A stretch of 64,000 bases of DNA from Streptomyces tardus (lineage in GTDB: Bacteria; Actinomycetota; Actinomycetes; Streptomycetales; Streptomycetaceae): the NCBI RefSeq assembly GCF_018101125.2, contig NZ_JAELVF020000001.1, forward strand, positions 1,019,805-1,083,804, read 5' to 3'. The notes under the pieces were generated by a model. That model did no database searches. It worked only from the letters and a program-made list of their open reading frames with translations, and had not been told where the DNA came from. The position numbers and the translations under genes are program-made. Below, piece by piece: positions 10,042 to 25,991 of this stretch. Every line of letters begins with the position of its first letter. Positions within the stretch are counted from its first letter, which is position 1.

Positions 10042-10094
10042 AGTCTCTCCGGTTTCTGTGTGCCGTATCGGTAAATCTAACCTGGGCCACCTCA

Positions 10095-10119
10095 CCGACC
10101 CACGCGGTCGGGTGTGTCG
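10095..10119 (-). promoter_or_regulatory. conserved 25-nt hairpin element in the rpsL leader
   Basis: The minus strand reads CGACACACCCGACCGCG and continues GTGGGTCGG. It differs at one position (outside the stem) from the rpsJ-leader element at 4461-4485. The hairpin is CCGACC-GCGTG-GGTCGG, 53 nt before the rpsL start codon. The paired occurrence argues for a common regulator of the two ribosomal-protein operons. Confidence 0.6.
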
Positions 10120-10276
10120 AAGCCACCACGTCTCTCATCGAGGAAAACTCCGCCGACTTGGAGAGTGTGTGATCCCGGTGTCTCCACTCGTATCCAGCAG
10201 AACCGCTTCACCAGGGAAGGGGTCGCGGACACGAGCCATCGCATGAGCGCAGGGGACACCCCAGGCACAAGGTCAG

Positions 10277-10305
10277 AGCGTACCGACCGCGCAGGCTCCG
10301 GTCAA
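10277..10305 (-). promoter_or_regulatory. promoter of the str operon (rpsL-rpsG-fusA-tuf)
   Basis: On the minus strand TTGACC (10305-10300), a 17-nt spacer, then TACGCT (10282-10277). This is an excellent match to the actinobacterial housekeeping promoter (TTGACN, 17-18 nt, TANNNT). Transcription would start near 10270, giving a leader of about 230 nt. Confidence 0.75.
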
Positions 10306-10497
10306 AATCGATGCGGAGCGGCGGGCCGGCCGGAGGGCGCGACCCTGTGCAACGGGGCCGCGCGAGGAACGTACGCGCACAAGGAGCCCCCGCCTGTCCG
10401 CGGGCACTCGGCGCAACTCTGCCCGGCCTCGAACAGAACCAAACCTCGGCGCTCCGGCAGGAAAGAGAAATGCTCCTCCTCCGACAGCTTCGACGGG

Positions 10498-11049
10498 TCA
10501 GGCCGCCAGCACCGCGATCAGGATGAACAGCGACCAGAAGGCCATACCGAGGTAGCCGAGGACCAGGCCCGCAGTGGCCATGCCGTCGCCCTTCTCGGTC
10601 CTGCCCTGCATCTCCGCACGGGCCTTGTGGCCCAGAATCACCGCGGGCAACGACGTCAGCCCCCAGGTCATCGGCGTCAGCACGCCGCACACCAGCGCCC
10701 CGACAGCCGTGCCGTTCGTCGAGGTGGGCGGCGGCAGGGCCGCCCAGTTCCGCTGCGGCATCGGGGCCGGGCGGAACGCCTGCGGCACCACCGCCATCGG
10801 CTGCTGCTGGTAGCCGGTCATCGGCACCGGACCCTGCGGCAGATCGACGATCATCGGCTGGATGTCGGCGTACGTGGCCGCCCGGTGCACGCGATCGAGC
10901 CGGTGGTCGTACTCCTCCTTGCTCAGTCGACCCTCCGAGTAGCCGGCCTTGAGCACGTCGGCAGCGCGCTCACGGTCGGAATCCGATGCACGCATCATCG
11001 GATTGTGACCGGGCTGCCCCTGCCCCGCGCCGTGCCAGTGGAGCGACAT
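10498..11049 (-). CDS. DUF1707/DUF4190 membrane protein
   Basis: 183 aa from ATG 11049, which has GGGGAGG 8 nt upstream; a GTG three codons earlier is possible. A DUF1707 module (about residues 19-70: RASDSDRERAADVLKAGYSE, EYDHRLDRVHRAATYADI) is followed by a Pro/Gln-rich linker. A DUF4190-type pair of membrane helices follows, separated by LGHKARAEMQGRTEKGDGMATAG. The function of these actinobacterial domains is not established; DUF1707 is a short cytoplasmic helical module. The gene sits alone between rpoC and rpsL, a position usually holding lineage-specific genes in streptomycetes. Confidence 0.8.
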   Translation of the reverse strand: MSLHWHGAGQGQPGHNPMMRASDSDRERAADVLKAGYSEGRLSKEEYDHRLDRVHRAATYADIQPMIVDLPQGPVPMTGYQQQPMAVVPQAFRPAPMPQRNWAALPPPTSTNGTAVGALVCGVLTPMTWGLTSLPAVILGHKARAEMQGRTEKGDGMATAGLVLGYLGMAFWSLFILIAVLAA

Positions 11050-11226
11050 CCCCAGCACCTCCCCGCCTTAGACCGAGTACTGTCCCCATGTTCCATGACG
11101 ACTGGGCCCGGTGGGGAGTTCCGGGCAGGACCGTATGAGAACGCCGACACAGCCGTCACAGATACGAGACCCGGCGGCGCGCGGGAATCCCGAATCGTGT
11201 GCGCCCGTGTACGGGGCAAACGCCGA

Positions 11227-11266
11227 GAGGCGGCTCTCCACCCCCGAAGGAGTGGAGAACCGCCTC
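11227..11266 (-). terminator. rpoBC terminator hairpin
   Basis: GAGGCGG-C-TCTCCAC pairs with GTGGAGA-A-CCGCCTC around a 10-nt loop, 18 nt after the rpoC stop. The stem is 14 bp with one symmetric mismatch. It is followed by little U-content, as is common in streptomycetes. It is the probable end of the rpoBC transcript. Confidence 0.75.
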
Positions 11267-11284
11267 TGGCGGAACGCTCGCGCC

Positions 11285-15184
<3,900 letters not shown>

Positions 15185-15288
15185 TCTCGTCAATCCCTCT
15201 CAGGGTCGAGTCAAAAAGGGGTCTGAACGGGGGTCCGGGGAGAGCCGGGGAGCGTCCTGCTGTCGCGGAACGCTCCCCGGCCAGCCCG

Positions 15289-18771
<3,483 letters not shown>

Positions 18772-18864
18772 GAGGGGGTCCTTCCGAGGGCTCGGACTCA
18801 CTACGCGCATACCGGTGCCCCCGGGTGACGGCAGGAGGCAACTAACAGGCAGCGCAAAGTGTCA

Positions 18865-18893
18865 GTGTAGCCACAAGGCACACTGATGTCCAG
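18865..18893 (-). promoter_or_regulatory. rpoBC promoter
   Basis: On the minus strand TGGACA (18893-18888), a 17-nt spacer, and TACACT (18870-18865). This is 5/6 to TTGACA and fits TANNNT. Transcription would begin near 18858, about 87 nt before the TTG start. It explains how rpoBC are expressed apart from rplJL, which end in a hairpin upstream. Confidence 0.75.
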
Positions 18894-19442
18894 AGCGGAT
18901 ATCCGGAGATCGGCGCAGTGCCTCTCTCTCCCTCCGGGAGGGATCGCTCCCTCGTTGTTCCTCCATTGCCTTCAGGGCCTCGGCCGGGGCTGTGCACCCG
19001 GCCCGAGAGGACCCTGCCTTACGCGTCGAGCGGCCTCCTTCGGCGTCTGCCGCAAGACTTCCCACTTCCTCTGCGATCCATGCCTCGGACCCGAAATCGA
19101 TGTGGATCGTCTGCTGCCGCCAGCCGCCGACCGTCCTCGCCACCCAGGAGCGCCGCCTGTGTGCCGGCCGATCGCTGTCGAGCAGCGTCCTGAGAATCGC
19201 TTGCCGTGTGCCGTTCGTCAAGGCCCTGCCGACCGCGGGCGGGGCTGCGAAGCGGTTCGCACCGGCAACGATGATCACCCTACCCCCGGTGCCCCCGGGC
19301 GCTCTCGACTGTCACTCGAACACCTGAGAACGCCGAAGGGCGACCACCCCAACGGGTGATCGCCCTTCGTGTGACGCCGTCCCGAACGGAACGGCACCGA
19401 GTCAGACGGCTCGCAGAACGGGCCGCGCGAGACTCAGCAGGG
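18894..19442 (-). other. rplL-rpoB intergenic region
   Basis: About 550 bp without a credible gene; a 138-codon minus-strand frame here resembles nothing and is rejected. It contains the rplL hairpin at 19334-19369. Between that hairpin and the rpoB promoter I see nothing further. Confidence 0.5.
19334..19369 (-). terminator. hairpin after rplL
   Basis: CGAAGGGCGA pairs with TCGCCCTTCG (10 bp) and an inner CACCC/GGGTG extends the stem, about 75 nt after the rplL stop. In bacteria the rplL-rpoB junction is a known attenuator separating abundant L7/L12 mRNA from rpoBC. The same role is inferred here. Confidence 0.7.
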
Positions 19443-19832
19443 TCACTTGACCTCGACAGCGGCGCCGGCGCCCTCAAGGGACTCCTTGGCCTTGGCCGCG
19501 GCCTCCTTGGTGACCTTCTCCAGAACCGGCTTCGGGGTGCCGTCGACCAGGTCCTTGGCTTCCTTCAGACCCAGCGAGGTCAGCTCACGCACGACCTTGA
19601 TGACCTGGATCTTCTTCTCGCCCGCACCGGTGAGGATGACGTCGAACTCGTCCTGCTCCTCCTCGGCCTCGGCAGCGCCGCCGCCCTGGCCCGGAGCGGC
19701 AACGGCGACGGCGGCCGGAGCGGCAGCCTCGACGTCGAACTTGTCCTCGAAGGCCTTCACGAACTCGGAGAGCTCGATGAGGGTCATCTCCTCGAACTGC
19801 GCGAGCAGCTCGTCCTGGGTGAGCTTCGCCAT
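19443..19832 (-). CDS. rplL: 50S ribosomal protein L7/L12
   Basis: 129 aa from ATG 19832 ([16 protein letters not shown]). An N-terminal dimerisation helix pair, an Ala/Gly/Pro hinge (about residues 38-55) and the C-terminal factor-binding domain ([29 protein letters not shown]) are all present. It forms the stalk that recruits EF-Tu and EF-G. It lies 81 nt downstream of rplJ in the same transcript. Confidence 0.98.
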   Translation of the reverse strand: MAKLTQDELLAQFEEMTLIELSEFVKAFEDKFDVEAAAPAAVAVAAPGQGGGAAEAEEEQDEFDVILTGAGEKKIQVIKVVRELTSLGLKEAKDLVDGTPKPVLEKVTKEAAAKAKESLEGAGAAVEVK

Positions 19833-19913
19833 GGTGGCGATCCTTCCACTAATCGGCTGGTGCCGGATGTACATTGCGGCGGGCGTACGGGCCCGCTGGA
19901 CTGCTGAGGGTTC

Positions 19914-20468
19914 TTACTCGGCAGCCTCGGCGGGAGCCGGCGTACCGGCACCGCCCTGCTCGACCTTGTCGCGCAGCGCGTCCGCAGTGCGGACGAGCTT
20001 CGTGAGCGGGGCCTGGAAGGTCGCCGCGGCCTTGGCCGTGGACGCCTTCATGCCACCGGCCAGCTTGGCGAGCAGCACCTCGCGGGACTCGAGGTCCGCG
20101 AGCTTCTTGATCTCGTCGGCGGACAGCGCCTTGCCATCAAGGACACCGCCCTTGATGACGAGAGCGGGGTTCTCCTTGGCGAAGTCACGAAGACCCTTTG
20201 CCGCAACTACCGGGTCACCGGTAACGAAAGCGACAGCCGTCGAGCCCGTCAGGAACTCGTCGAGCGCGTTGACCCCGGCCTCTTTGGCCGCGATCTTGGT
20301 CAGCGTGTTCTTCACCACACGGTACTGAGCGTTATCACCGAGCGAGCGGCGCAGCTCCTTGAGCTGAGCCACGGAAAGCCCGGTGTACGCGGTGACCACA
20401 GTGGCGTTGGAGTTGCGGAACTTGTCCGTCATCTCCGCCACAGCTGCGACCTTGTCGGGCGTCGCCAT
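19914..20468 (-). CDS. rplJ: 50S ribosomal protein L10
   Basis: 184 aa, start [17 protein letters not shown]. The rRNA-binding domain contains [16 protein letters not shown] and [12 protein letters not shown], and the C-terminal helix that holds L7/L12 dimers follows, with a short Ala/Pro tail. L10 (with L7/L12) binds the leader of its own mRNA to repress translation in many bacteria; a matching leader is seen upstream. Confidence 0.98.
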   Translation of the reverse strand: MATPDKVAAVAEMTDKFRNSNATVVTAYTGLSVAQLKELRRSLGDNAQYRVVKNTLTKIAAKEAGVNALDEFLTGSTAVAFVTGDPVVAAKGLRDFAKENPALVIKGGVLDGKALSADEIKKLADLESREVLLAKLAGGMKASTAKAAATFQAPLTKLVRTADALRDKVEQGGAGTPAPAEAAE

Positions 20469-20744
20469 GGGCCTCGGCCTCCTTCCGGGTGATGATCGTC
20501 AACCGACCTCTCGATCGGTCCTGCGAGCCGGACCGCCCGGATCGGGAGCGAGGACGCCCCACCTGACACGCGCACACGACAAACGCCCCGGCGCAGGCGC
20601 ACGGGGCGTGGCTCGACCGGATGAATTTCTCCACCGGGAGCTGCTACCTCATTTACCTGCACGGGCCGCCCGCGCCAGCGGGGCCTTCGGACGCCGCACA
20701 CTAACTGTGCGCGGAGACGACCAGCGGTCTTTGGCTACCGCGCC
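20469..20744 (-). ncRNA. L10-type ribosomal-protein leader of rplJL
   Basis: A roughly 270-nt untranslated leader precedes rplJ. Its 5' part on the minus strand reads GTAGCCAAAGACCGCTGGTC (20738-20719), which resembles the conserved core bound by L10-L7/L12 in L10 leader RNAs. A terminator hairpin at 20583-20609 follows. This is the arrangement expected for autogenous attenuation. Assignment is by eye; a covariance search against the L10 leader family would settle it. Confidence 0.65.
20577..20609 (-). terminator. attenuator hairpin in the rplJ leader
   Basis: On the minus strand ACGCCCCG (20609-20602), an 11-nt loop, CGGGGCGT (20590-20583), then TTTGTC: a perfect 8-bp GC-rich stem with a short U tract. 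It sits 109 nt before the rplJ start, so read-through or termination would set rplJL expression. Confidence 0.7.
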
Positions 20745-20774
20745 AGAGTAGACGGAGCAGGGCGGCGCAGGCAA
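20745..20774 (-). promoter_or_regulatory. rplJL promoter
   Basis: On the minus strand TTGCCT (20774-20769), an 18-nt spacer, and TACTCT (20750-20745). The spacing and -10 fit the housekeeping sigma factor. Transcription would begin directly before the L10-binding core of the leader. Confidence 0.7.
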
Positions 20775-20820
20775 ATCCGCCAAGTCTTCCCGTCCCGGCG
20801 GCGGTTCACACCTCGCCGGC

Positions 20821-21699
20821 TCAGGCTCCGAGATCGGCGAACCGCTCAAGCAGCGGCGCCACATCGAAGGTCTCCTCCGCGGGCGGAGCCTTCGCGTTCA
20901 CCTCGACGCCGTATTCCGAGAGCTTCTGCACCACGGAGATCTTCCCCGCCGGGCTGTCCACAGTGGTGTGGATGCGCAGCGGCAAGTCGTCCTTGACCCA
21001 GGCCTCGATGGTGTAGCTCTTCACACCGGAATCGCGCAGATCCTTCAGCAGTGCCGACCGCTCGGACTCGCCGAGCGAATCGAGGCCGCCGCCGGCCTCG
21101 GCGGCCTCGGCGGGAGTGACGGTGCCCCGGTAGTGCTCGGCGGTGGCACCGTCGACGCGCTTCTGACCGAGGTGGCGAACGTTCGGTGCGGAGCGCAGCA
21201 GGGCCATGATCCGGCTCGGGTCCTGGTTGTTCACCTCACCCAGACCGCCGGCGAGGTCCTTCGCGCCGGCCTCCGCAAGGGCGTCGCCGAGGTCGAGCTT
21301 CATCCACTCCTTGCCACCGGGCGCCGTTGCCCCTTTGTTCTGGGAACCGAGGTAGAGGGTGTCCTCCACCCAGACCAGCCGCCCGGAAGCCGGGAGGAAG
21401 GAGCTCGCGGCCTCCCCGGTGTCGACTTCGAGGTCGGCCACCAGCGGGCCCCAGCCCATGACACCGGACAGCCGCACGTCACCGACGAGCCCGTTCGGCG
21501 ACTTGACCGTCGTGGTGACCTTCGCGGAGTCCGCTTCACTGGTCCGCTCGGCCGCTGCCGTCACGGCACTCACAGCGGCGGTACGGGACTTCTCCGACGC
21601 GCTCTCGACACCCGAGCCCGCGGGATCGTCACAGCCGGTCAGCAGCAGTGCTCCGGCCAGTCCGGCAGCGTGCACGGCCCCCCTGCGTGTGCTGCTCAT
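20821..21699 (-). CDS. LppX/LprG-like lipoprotein
   Basis: 292 aa from ATG 21699 (AAGGGG upstream); an ATG 19 codons earlier would add a non-signal segment. The protein starts with a lipoprotein signal (STRRGAVHAAGLAGALLLTGC, lipobox LLTG-C at about residue 22). A domain resembling the mycobacterial LppX/LprAFG fold follows: alternating strands with VWVEDTLYLG, KEWMKLDLGDAL, YTIEAWVKDDLPLRIHT. Members bind lipids or glycolipids at the outer membrane face; the substrate here is unknown. It sits between rplA and rplJ, where streptomycetes commonly carry such a gene. Confidence 0.8.
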   Translation of the reverse strand: MSSTRRGAVHAAGLAGALLLTGCDDPAGSGVESASEKSRTAAVSAVTAAAERTSEADSAKVTTTVKSPNGLVGDVRLSGVMGWGPLVADLEVDTGEAASSFLPASGRLVWVEDTLYLGSQNKGATAPGGKEWMKLDLGDALAEAGAKDLAGGLGEVNNQDPSRIMALLRSAPNVRHLGQKRVDGATAEHYRGTVTPAEAAEAGGGLDSLGESERSALLKDLRDSGVKSYTIEAWVKDDLPLRIHTTVDSPAGKISVVQKLSEYGVEVNAKAPPAEETFDVAPLLERFADLGA

Positions 21700-21780
21700 G
21701 CCCGCCCCTTTCTGCCAACCGTCCGACCGCCGGGCCGAGTTGTCCCGTTCGGTCACCGTAGCGCACGGACTCGAACGACT

Positions 21781-21814
21781 CCGGCCCCGTTCCCTGGTGG
21801 GGGAACGGGGCCGG
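21781..21814 (-). terminator. rplKA terminator
   Basis: A perfect 14-bp inverted repeat, CCGGCCCCGTTCCC and its complement, around a 6-nt loop, 29 nt after the rplA stop. It ends the rplK-rplA unit before the lipoprotein gene. Confidence 0.8.
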
Positions 21815-21843
21815 GATGCGTGAGACTCGGCTCACCGCGAGGC

Positions 21844-22560
21844 TCAGACAGCCTCTTCCGCCACCAGAAGGTTGCGGGTGCGGTTGCCGTCGACCGGGAT
21901 TCCGGAGCCCATCGTGGTGGTGATGGTCGCCTTCTTCACGTAACGGCCCTTGGCCGCGGACGGCTTGAGACGCATGATCTCGTCGAGCGCCGCCGCGTAG
22001 TTCTCCACCAGCGAGGTCTCGTCGAACGAGGTCTTGCCGATGATGAAGTGCAGGTTGGCGTGCTTGTCGACGCGGAACTCGATCTTGCCACCCTTGATCT
22101 CGGTGACAGCCTTGGCCACGTCGGGGGTGACCGTACCGGTCTTCGGGTTCGGCATCAGACCACGCGGACCGAGCACCCGGCCGAGGCGGCCGACCTTGCC
22201 CATGAGGTCCGGAGTGGCGACGACGGCGTCGAAGTCCAGGCGGCCCTTGGAGACCTCGGCGATCAGTTCGTCAGCACCGACGATGTCGGCGCCGGCGGCT
22301 TCCGCGGCCACCGCACGGTCGCCGGTCGCGAAGACCAGGACCCGGGCGGTCTTACCGGTGCCGTGCGGGAGGTTCACGGTGCCGCGCACCATCTGGTCGG
22401 CCTTGCGCGGGTCGACGCCCAGGCGCATGGCCACCTCGACGGTGGCGTCGAACTTGGCGGTCGAAGTCTCCTTGGCGAGACGCACGGCCTCAAGCGGCGC
22501 GTACAGCCGCGTGTGGTCGATCTTGGCGTCCGCGCTGCGAAGATTCTTGCTGCGCTTCAC
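21844..22560 (-). CDS. rplA: 50S ribosomal protein L1
   Basis: 238 aa, start (GTG) [17 protein letters not shown]. Both L1 domains are present, with signature blocks [30 protein letters not shown] and the C-terminal [13 protein letters not shown]1 forms the mobile stalk at the E site and in many bacteria represses its own L11-L1 message. It follows rplK by 125 nt, a longer spacer than usual, whose content I cannot assign. Confidence 0.98.
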   Translation of the reverse strand: MKRSKNLRSADAKIDHTRLYAPLEAVRLAKETSTAKFDATVEVAMRLGVDPRKADQMVRGTVNLPHGTGKTARVLVFATGDRAVAAEAAGADIVGADELIAEVSKGRLDFDAVVATPDLMGKVGRLGRVLGPRGLMPNPKTGTVTPDVAKAVTEIKGGKIEFRVDKHANLHFIIGKTSFDETSLVENYAAALDEIMRLKPSAAKGRYVKKATITTTMGSGIPVDGNRTRNLLVAEEAV

Positions 22561-22685
22561 TTCTGCTCCTGACAGATCTTTGCCTCGCGGACGGACCGCT
22601 GAGGCGGGTGGGAGTCGTGGTACGGGCCAGCGCTTGGCCCTGCCACGGTGGTTCAGGCCACGGGGGCACTGAGAGACGGGCGGTT

Positions 22686-23123
22686 TCAGCCCTCGACGGT
22701 GACGCCCATGGAACGCGCGGTGCCGGCGATGATCTTCTCGGCGGCGTCCATGTCGTTGGCGTTGAGGTCGGGCATCTTCGTGGTGGCGATCTCACGAACC
22801 TGGTCGCGGGTGATCTTCGCGACCTTGTTGACGTGCGGCTCGCCGGAGCCCTTCTCGACACCCGCGGCCTTGAGGATCATCTTCGCGGCCGGCGGAGTCT
22901 TGGTGATGAAGGTGAAGGAACGGTCCTCGTAGACCGTGATCTCCACCGGGATCACCCAGCCACGCTGCGACTCGGTCGCCGCGTTGTAGGCCTTGCAGAA
23001 CTCCATGATGTTGACGCCGTGCTGACCGAGCGCGGGGCCGACCGGCGGAGCCGGGTTGGCCGCACCGGCCTGGATCTGGAGCTTGATCAGCCCCGTGACC
23101 TTCTTCTTCTTCTTGGGAGGCAT
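22686..23123 (-). CDS. rplK: 50S ribosomal protein L11
   Basis: 145 aa from ATG 23123 (GGAGAG upstream), beginning [20 protein letters not shown]. The proline-rich N-domain contains [20 protein letters not shown] and the rRNA-binding C-domain contains [21 protein letters not shown]11 forms the GTPase-associated centre, is needed for RelA activation and is the thiostrepton target. The Pro residues of the N-domain look wild-type. Confidence 0.98.
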   Translation of the reverse strand: MPPKKKKKVTGLIKLQIQAGAANPAPPVGPALGQHGVNIMEFCKAYNAATESQRGWVIPVEITVYEDRSFTFITKTPPAAKMILKAAGVEKGSGEPHVNKVAKITRDQVREIATTKMPDLNANDMDAAEKIIAGTARSMGVTVEG

Positions 23124-23213
23124 GCTCTCTCCGGGTCTTGAGTGAGAGTGTTGGTGTCTGCCCGCCGACGTGCCGCCCCGCGAGGGACCGGCTGGTCGCA
23201 GGCATACCGCACA

Positions 23214-23242
23214 ACGATAGCCCCTCCCCACCGCGCGAGGAA
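23214..23242 (-). promoter_or_regulatory. rplKA promoter
   Basis: On the minus strand TTCCTC (23242-23237), a 17-nt spacer, and TATCGT (23219-23214). Start would be near 23207, about 84 nt before rplK. A dedicated promoter is needed because nusG ends in a strong terminator and an unrelated gene intervenes. Confidence 0.55.
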
Positions 23243-23363
23243 ACCGGCTGGTCAGTGCGGTCGAACAGACGGACGAGCCCCGGGTTCGCGCAGGCAGGAA
23301 CACCTCTGCGCGGGCCCGGGACGCGCAGGGCCCGAGTCAGGCCGCGGTGTTCGCGCCACCGGC

Positions 23364-24215
23364 CTACGCCAGCACCCGGCGCAGCGTCTCCTCCAGCCCG
23401 GTCGTACAGGCGTGCCGCCGGTCGCCGCGGAACTTCAGGATTCCCTGCTGCTCGGCGTCGTGGAGCCCCGTCAGCTCCTGGGCGAACACCCGCGGCAGGC
23501 CGGCCTCCACGAGCGAGTCGACCCAGCCGGACCGGGGGATGGTGACGATCTCCAGCCGGCGGCCGAGTATCGACTCCAGCGCTTCCGCGACTTCCCGCTC
23601 GGTGTACTGCGGGCCCTCCAGATCGACGACCTCGCTGCGCGTCGGCGGCTCCAGCAGCGCCCCGGCGGCGGCCCGGCCGATGTCGGCGGTGGCGATCATC
23701 CGAGTGGGGACGTCGACTGTGTCGCCGAAGACCGGGTACACACCCGCTCCGAGCACCGCGGGAAGCAGCGTCTCGACCTTCTCCTGGAAGTGCCAGGAGC
23801 GGATCGCACTCAGCACGGTGCCCGTACCGCGCAGCAGGTTCTCCAGATGGCAGAGCCAACGGACAGGCCCGGTCCCCTCGGCCAGTTCGGCTCCGATCGA
23901 GGAGAGCATCACCACGTGCGGCACCCCGCTGTCGGACACCGCGCCGGCGATCGAGTCGGCCAGCGCACGGTGCTCGACGTCGCCGCCGGTCACGACGGTG
24001 GGCAGCAGGACGAACGCGCCGCTGCTCCCGCGCAGCGCCTCCGCGAACGCCTCCCGGTCCCCCAGGTCGGCGGTCGCTGCCTCGGCTCCGAGCCGCGCCG
24101 GCCGCTCTCCCCCGGCCCTCTCCCGCACCACCGTCCGGACGGGAGCGCCCCGCTTCAGCAGTTCCTCGGCGACGACCGCGCCAACATGTCCGGTGGATCC
24201 GGTGATCGTGTACAT
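23364..24215 (-). CDS. NmrA-like NAD(P)-binding oxidoreductase
   Basis: 283 aa from ATG 24215 (AAGGGG 7 nt upstream). The first residues (MYTITGSTGHVGAVVAEELL) are a Rossmann beta-alpha-beta with the GSTGHVG dinucleotide motif. They are followed by VVRERAGG, SGAFVLLPT, HVVMLSSIGA and LSAIRSWHFQEKVE, typical of atypical SDRs of the NmrA/NAD(P)H-quinone oxidoreductase (QOR2) type. These act as NADPH sensors or quinone reductases; the substrate is not predictable. Its position between nusG and rplK breaks an otherwise highly conserved block. It is bounded upstream by the nusG terminator, so it needs its own promoter. Confidence 0.85.
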   Translation of the reverse strand: MYTITGSTGHVGAVVAEELLKRGAPVRTVVRERAGGERPARLGAEAATADLGDREAFAEALRGSSGAFVLLPTVVTGGDVEHRALADSIAGAVSDSGVPHVVMLSSIGAELAEGTGPVRWLCHLENLLRGTGTVLSAIRSWHFQEKVETLLPAVLGAGVYPVFGDTVDVPTRMIATADIGRAAAGALLEPPTRSEVVDLEGPQYTEREVAEALESILGRRLEIVTIPRSGWVDSLVEAGLPRVFAQELTGLHDAEQQGILKFRGDRRHACTTGLEETLRRVLA

Positions 24216-24480
24216 CGCATTCCCCTTGGCCCTGGCTGCTCTTGCTCGGTTCCCCTCAGTCAACCGCCGGTAGCTGAGCCGATCCATCGCCGATCCGCGC
24301 AGTTCCATGTGTTTGCGTCTACGACTGTCCGGAGCGTCAACGGTTCGCTCAGCCGCCAGCGCGCTGCATGGTCGTCAACTGCGCGCGGCGGCAGGGGCGT
24401 TCGCCGCGCGGCAGAGCGGGCGGCGGGAGCCCGGGGAGGGCCGAAGGGTCGGCCATGAGGAAGAGAGCGAAAACGAGAAA
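24216..24480 (-). other. intergenic region upstream of the NmrA-like gene
   Basis: About 265 bp with no gene seen. It must contain the promoter of the inserted NmrA-like gene, but no hexamer pair stands out. Confidence 0.4.
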
Positions 24481-24516
24481 CGCCCCCGTCCCGCTGTCGT
24501 CCAGCGGTCGGGGGCG
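24481..24516 (-). terminator. rho-independent terminator of secE-nusG
   Basis: On the minus strand CGCCCCCGACCGCTG pairs with CAGCGGGACGGGGGCG around a short loop, followed by TTTCTCGTTTTCGC. With its T-rich tail this is the best-formed intrinsic terminator in the window, 24 nt after the nusG stop. It separates nusG from rplKA. Confidence 0.85.
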
Positions 24517-24540
24517 CTTCTCGATGCCTGCTTGCGAGGC

Positions 24541-25437
24541 TCAGTTCTTCTGGATCTGGTCGAAGCTCAGCTCGACCGGGGTCTCGCGGCCGAAGATCTC
24601 CACCAGGCCCTTGACCTTCTTGGAGTCGGCGTTGATCTCGTTGATCGTCGCCTGGAGGGTCGCGAACGGGCCGTCGGTGACGGTGACCGAGTCCCCGACC
24701 TCGAAGTCCAGAACCTGGACCTCGACCTTGCGGCTCGGCGCCGGCTTGCCCTCGGCCTCGGCCGCCTCGCGGGCCGCCTTCTCCTCGGCCTCCGGCGCGA
24801 GCATCTTGACGACCTCGTCCAGGGTCAGCGGGTACGGGTCGTAGGCGTTGCCCACGAAGCCGGTGACGCCCGGGGTGTTGCGGACGGCGCCCCAGGACTC
24901 GTTCGTCAGGTCCATGCGCACCAGCACGTAGCTGGGGAGCTTGTTCTGGCGGACTGTGCGGCGGTCGCCGTTCTTGATCTGGACGACCTCTTCCTGCGGC
25001 ACCTCGGCCTGGAAGATGTAGTCCTCGACGTTGAGCGAGACGGCACGCTGCTCGAGGTTGGTCTTCACGCGGTTCTCGTAACCCGCGTAGGTGTGGATCA
25101 CATACCACTCACCCGGAAGCATGCGGAGCTCTTCACGGAGGGCGACGACCGGGTCGACCGGCTCGGGCTCCTCCTGCTCCGCTGCTTCTTCCTCGCTGTC
25201 GGCAGCGTCCGCGTCGGCGGCAGCGTCCGCGGCGTCCGCAGAAGCCTCCGAGGACTCCGCCGATTCGGCCTCGGTCGGCTCGGCGGCTTCCGCGGAGGCG
25301 GCAGCTTCGGCCTTGTCCGCGCCGTCCCCTGCGGGTGCCTCCGGGGAGGACGAAGCCTCGACGTTGCCGAGCGAGGCCTCGCCGCCCTTGGTGGGCTCGG
25401 CAGGCTCGACGACATCGTTCAGGTTCGGGTCAGACAC
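24541..25437 (-). CDS. nusG: transcription termination/antitermination factor NusG
   Basis: 298 aa from GTG 25437. The first 105 residues are a low-complexity Ala/Glu/Ser/Asp extension, a feature of streptomycete NusG. The NGN domain follows ([48 protein letters not shown]), then a charged linker and the C-terminal KOW domain ([20 protein letters not shown], ending [11 protein letters not shown]). NusG binds RNA polymerase and contacts S10 or Rho. The gene is 74 nt after secE. Confidence 0.97.
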   Translation of the reverse strand: MSDPNLNDVVEPAEPTKGGEASLGNVEASSSPEAPAGDGADKAEAAASAEAAEPTEAESAESSEASADAADAAADADAADSEEEAAEQEEPEPVDPVVALREELRMLPGEWYVIHTYAGYENRVKTNLEQRAVSLNVEDYIFQAEVPQEEVVQIKNGDRRTVRQNKLPSYVLVRMDLTNESWGAVRNTPGVTGFVGNAYDPYPLTLDEVVKMLAPEAEEKAAREAAEAEGKPAPSRKVEVQVLDFEVGDSVTVTDGPFATLQATINEINADSKKVKGLVEIFGRETPVELSFDQIQKN

Positions 25438-25511
25438 GGTAGCTGCTTCTTCCTGGCTTTATGGATGTGGAACATACGGATTCAGCGCCGTCCGACGCCT
25501 CCGCGGAGCGG

Positions 25512-25793
25512 TCAGCCAAAGACAAAACTGACGACTTCTCCAAATCCATAGTCAATCACGAACACCAGGCCGATGACGATGAGAACGAAGATGATCACGA
25601 CGAACGTGTAGGTCAACAGCTGACGGCGCGTGGGCCAGACGACCTTGCGCAGCTCGGCGACGATCTGCCGATAGAAAAGCGCGAGGCGGGCGAACGGGCC
25701 CTTCTTGCCCCGCTTGCCCCCGCGACGCGGCTTCTTGTCGTCGGAGGACCGCCCGGGTTCGGGAACCTCGGGGGTGTCCGTGATCTCGGCCAC
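25512..25793 (-). CDS. secE: preprotein translocase subunit SecE
   Basis: 93 aa from GTG 25793 (GAGGAC upstream). A basic N-terminal stretch (KKPRRGGKRGKKGPF) precedes the conserved amphipathic segment FYRQIVAELRKVVWPTRRQL and one membrane helix (TFVVIIFVLIVIGLVFVIDY). SecE clamps SecY in the membrane. It is followed by nusG and preceded by tRNA-Trp, the usual actinobacterial order. Confidence 0.96.
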   Translation of the reverse strand: MAEITDTPEVPEPGRSSDDKKPRRGGKRGKKGPFARLALFYRQIVAELRKVVWPTRRQLLTYTFVVIIFVLIVIGLVFVIDYGFGEVVSFVFG

Positions 25794-25900
25794 TCGTCCT
25801 CACCTGATCCGGGGTCATGGCCGTGCAGCGTCGAGTCCCTGCCGCACGGCCGTGCATTTCAGTACGTACGCATGCACGCACCGTGGTGAAGATGCGTGAG

Positions 25901-25973
25901 CAGGGCCGGAGGGACTTGAACCCCCAACCGCTGGTTTTGGAGACCAGTGCTCTACCAATTGAGCTACGACCCT
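25901..25973 (-). tRNA. trnW: tRNA-Trp (CCA anticodon)
   Basis: On the minus strand the cloverleaf is complete: acceptor AGGGTCG/CGGCCCT, D-arm AGCTCAATTGGTAGAGC, anticodon loop CTCCAAA (CCA), and T-arm with GGTTCAAGTCC. The 3' CCA is not encoded. It is 107 nt upstream of secE and probably co-transcribed. Confidence 0.95.
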
Positions 25974-25985
25974 TTGTGTGTCCCC

Positions 25986-25991
25986 AACCTA
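25986..25991 (-). promoter_or_regulatory. candidate -10 of tRNA-Trp/secE promoter
   Basis: TAGGTT on the minus strand, 12 nt before the tRNA 5' end, fits the actinobacterial -10. No convincing -35 is visible at 17-18 nt. Confidence 0.35.

Larger units (their letters stand above)
10042..10497 (-). other. str-operon leader and upstream spacer
   Basis: No gene is seen in this 456-bp stretch. It holds the rpsL promoter (10277-10305), a leader of about 230 nt and the conserved element at 10095-10119. Between the promoter and the DUF1707 gene (10310-10497) I see nothing assignable. Confidence 0.6.

Noticed and set aside
18862..19278. A 138-codon minus-strand frame between rplL and rpoB
   Set aside because: No family motif, no convincing ribosome-binding site, and it runs over the rpoB promoter.
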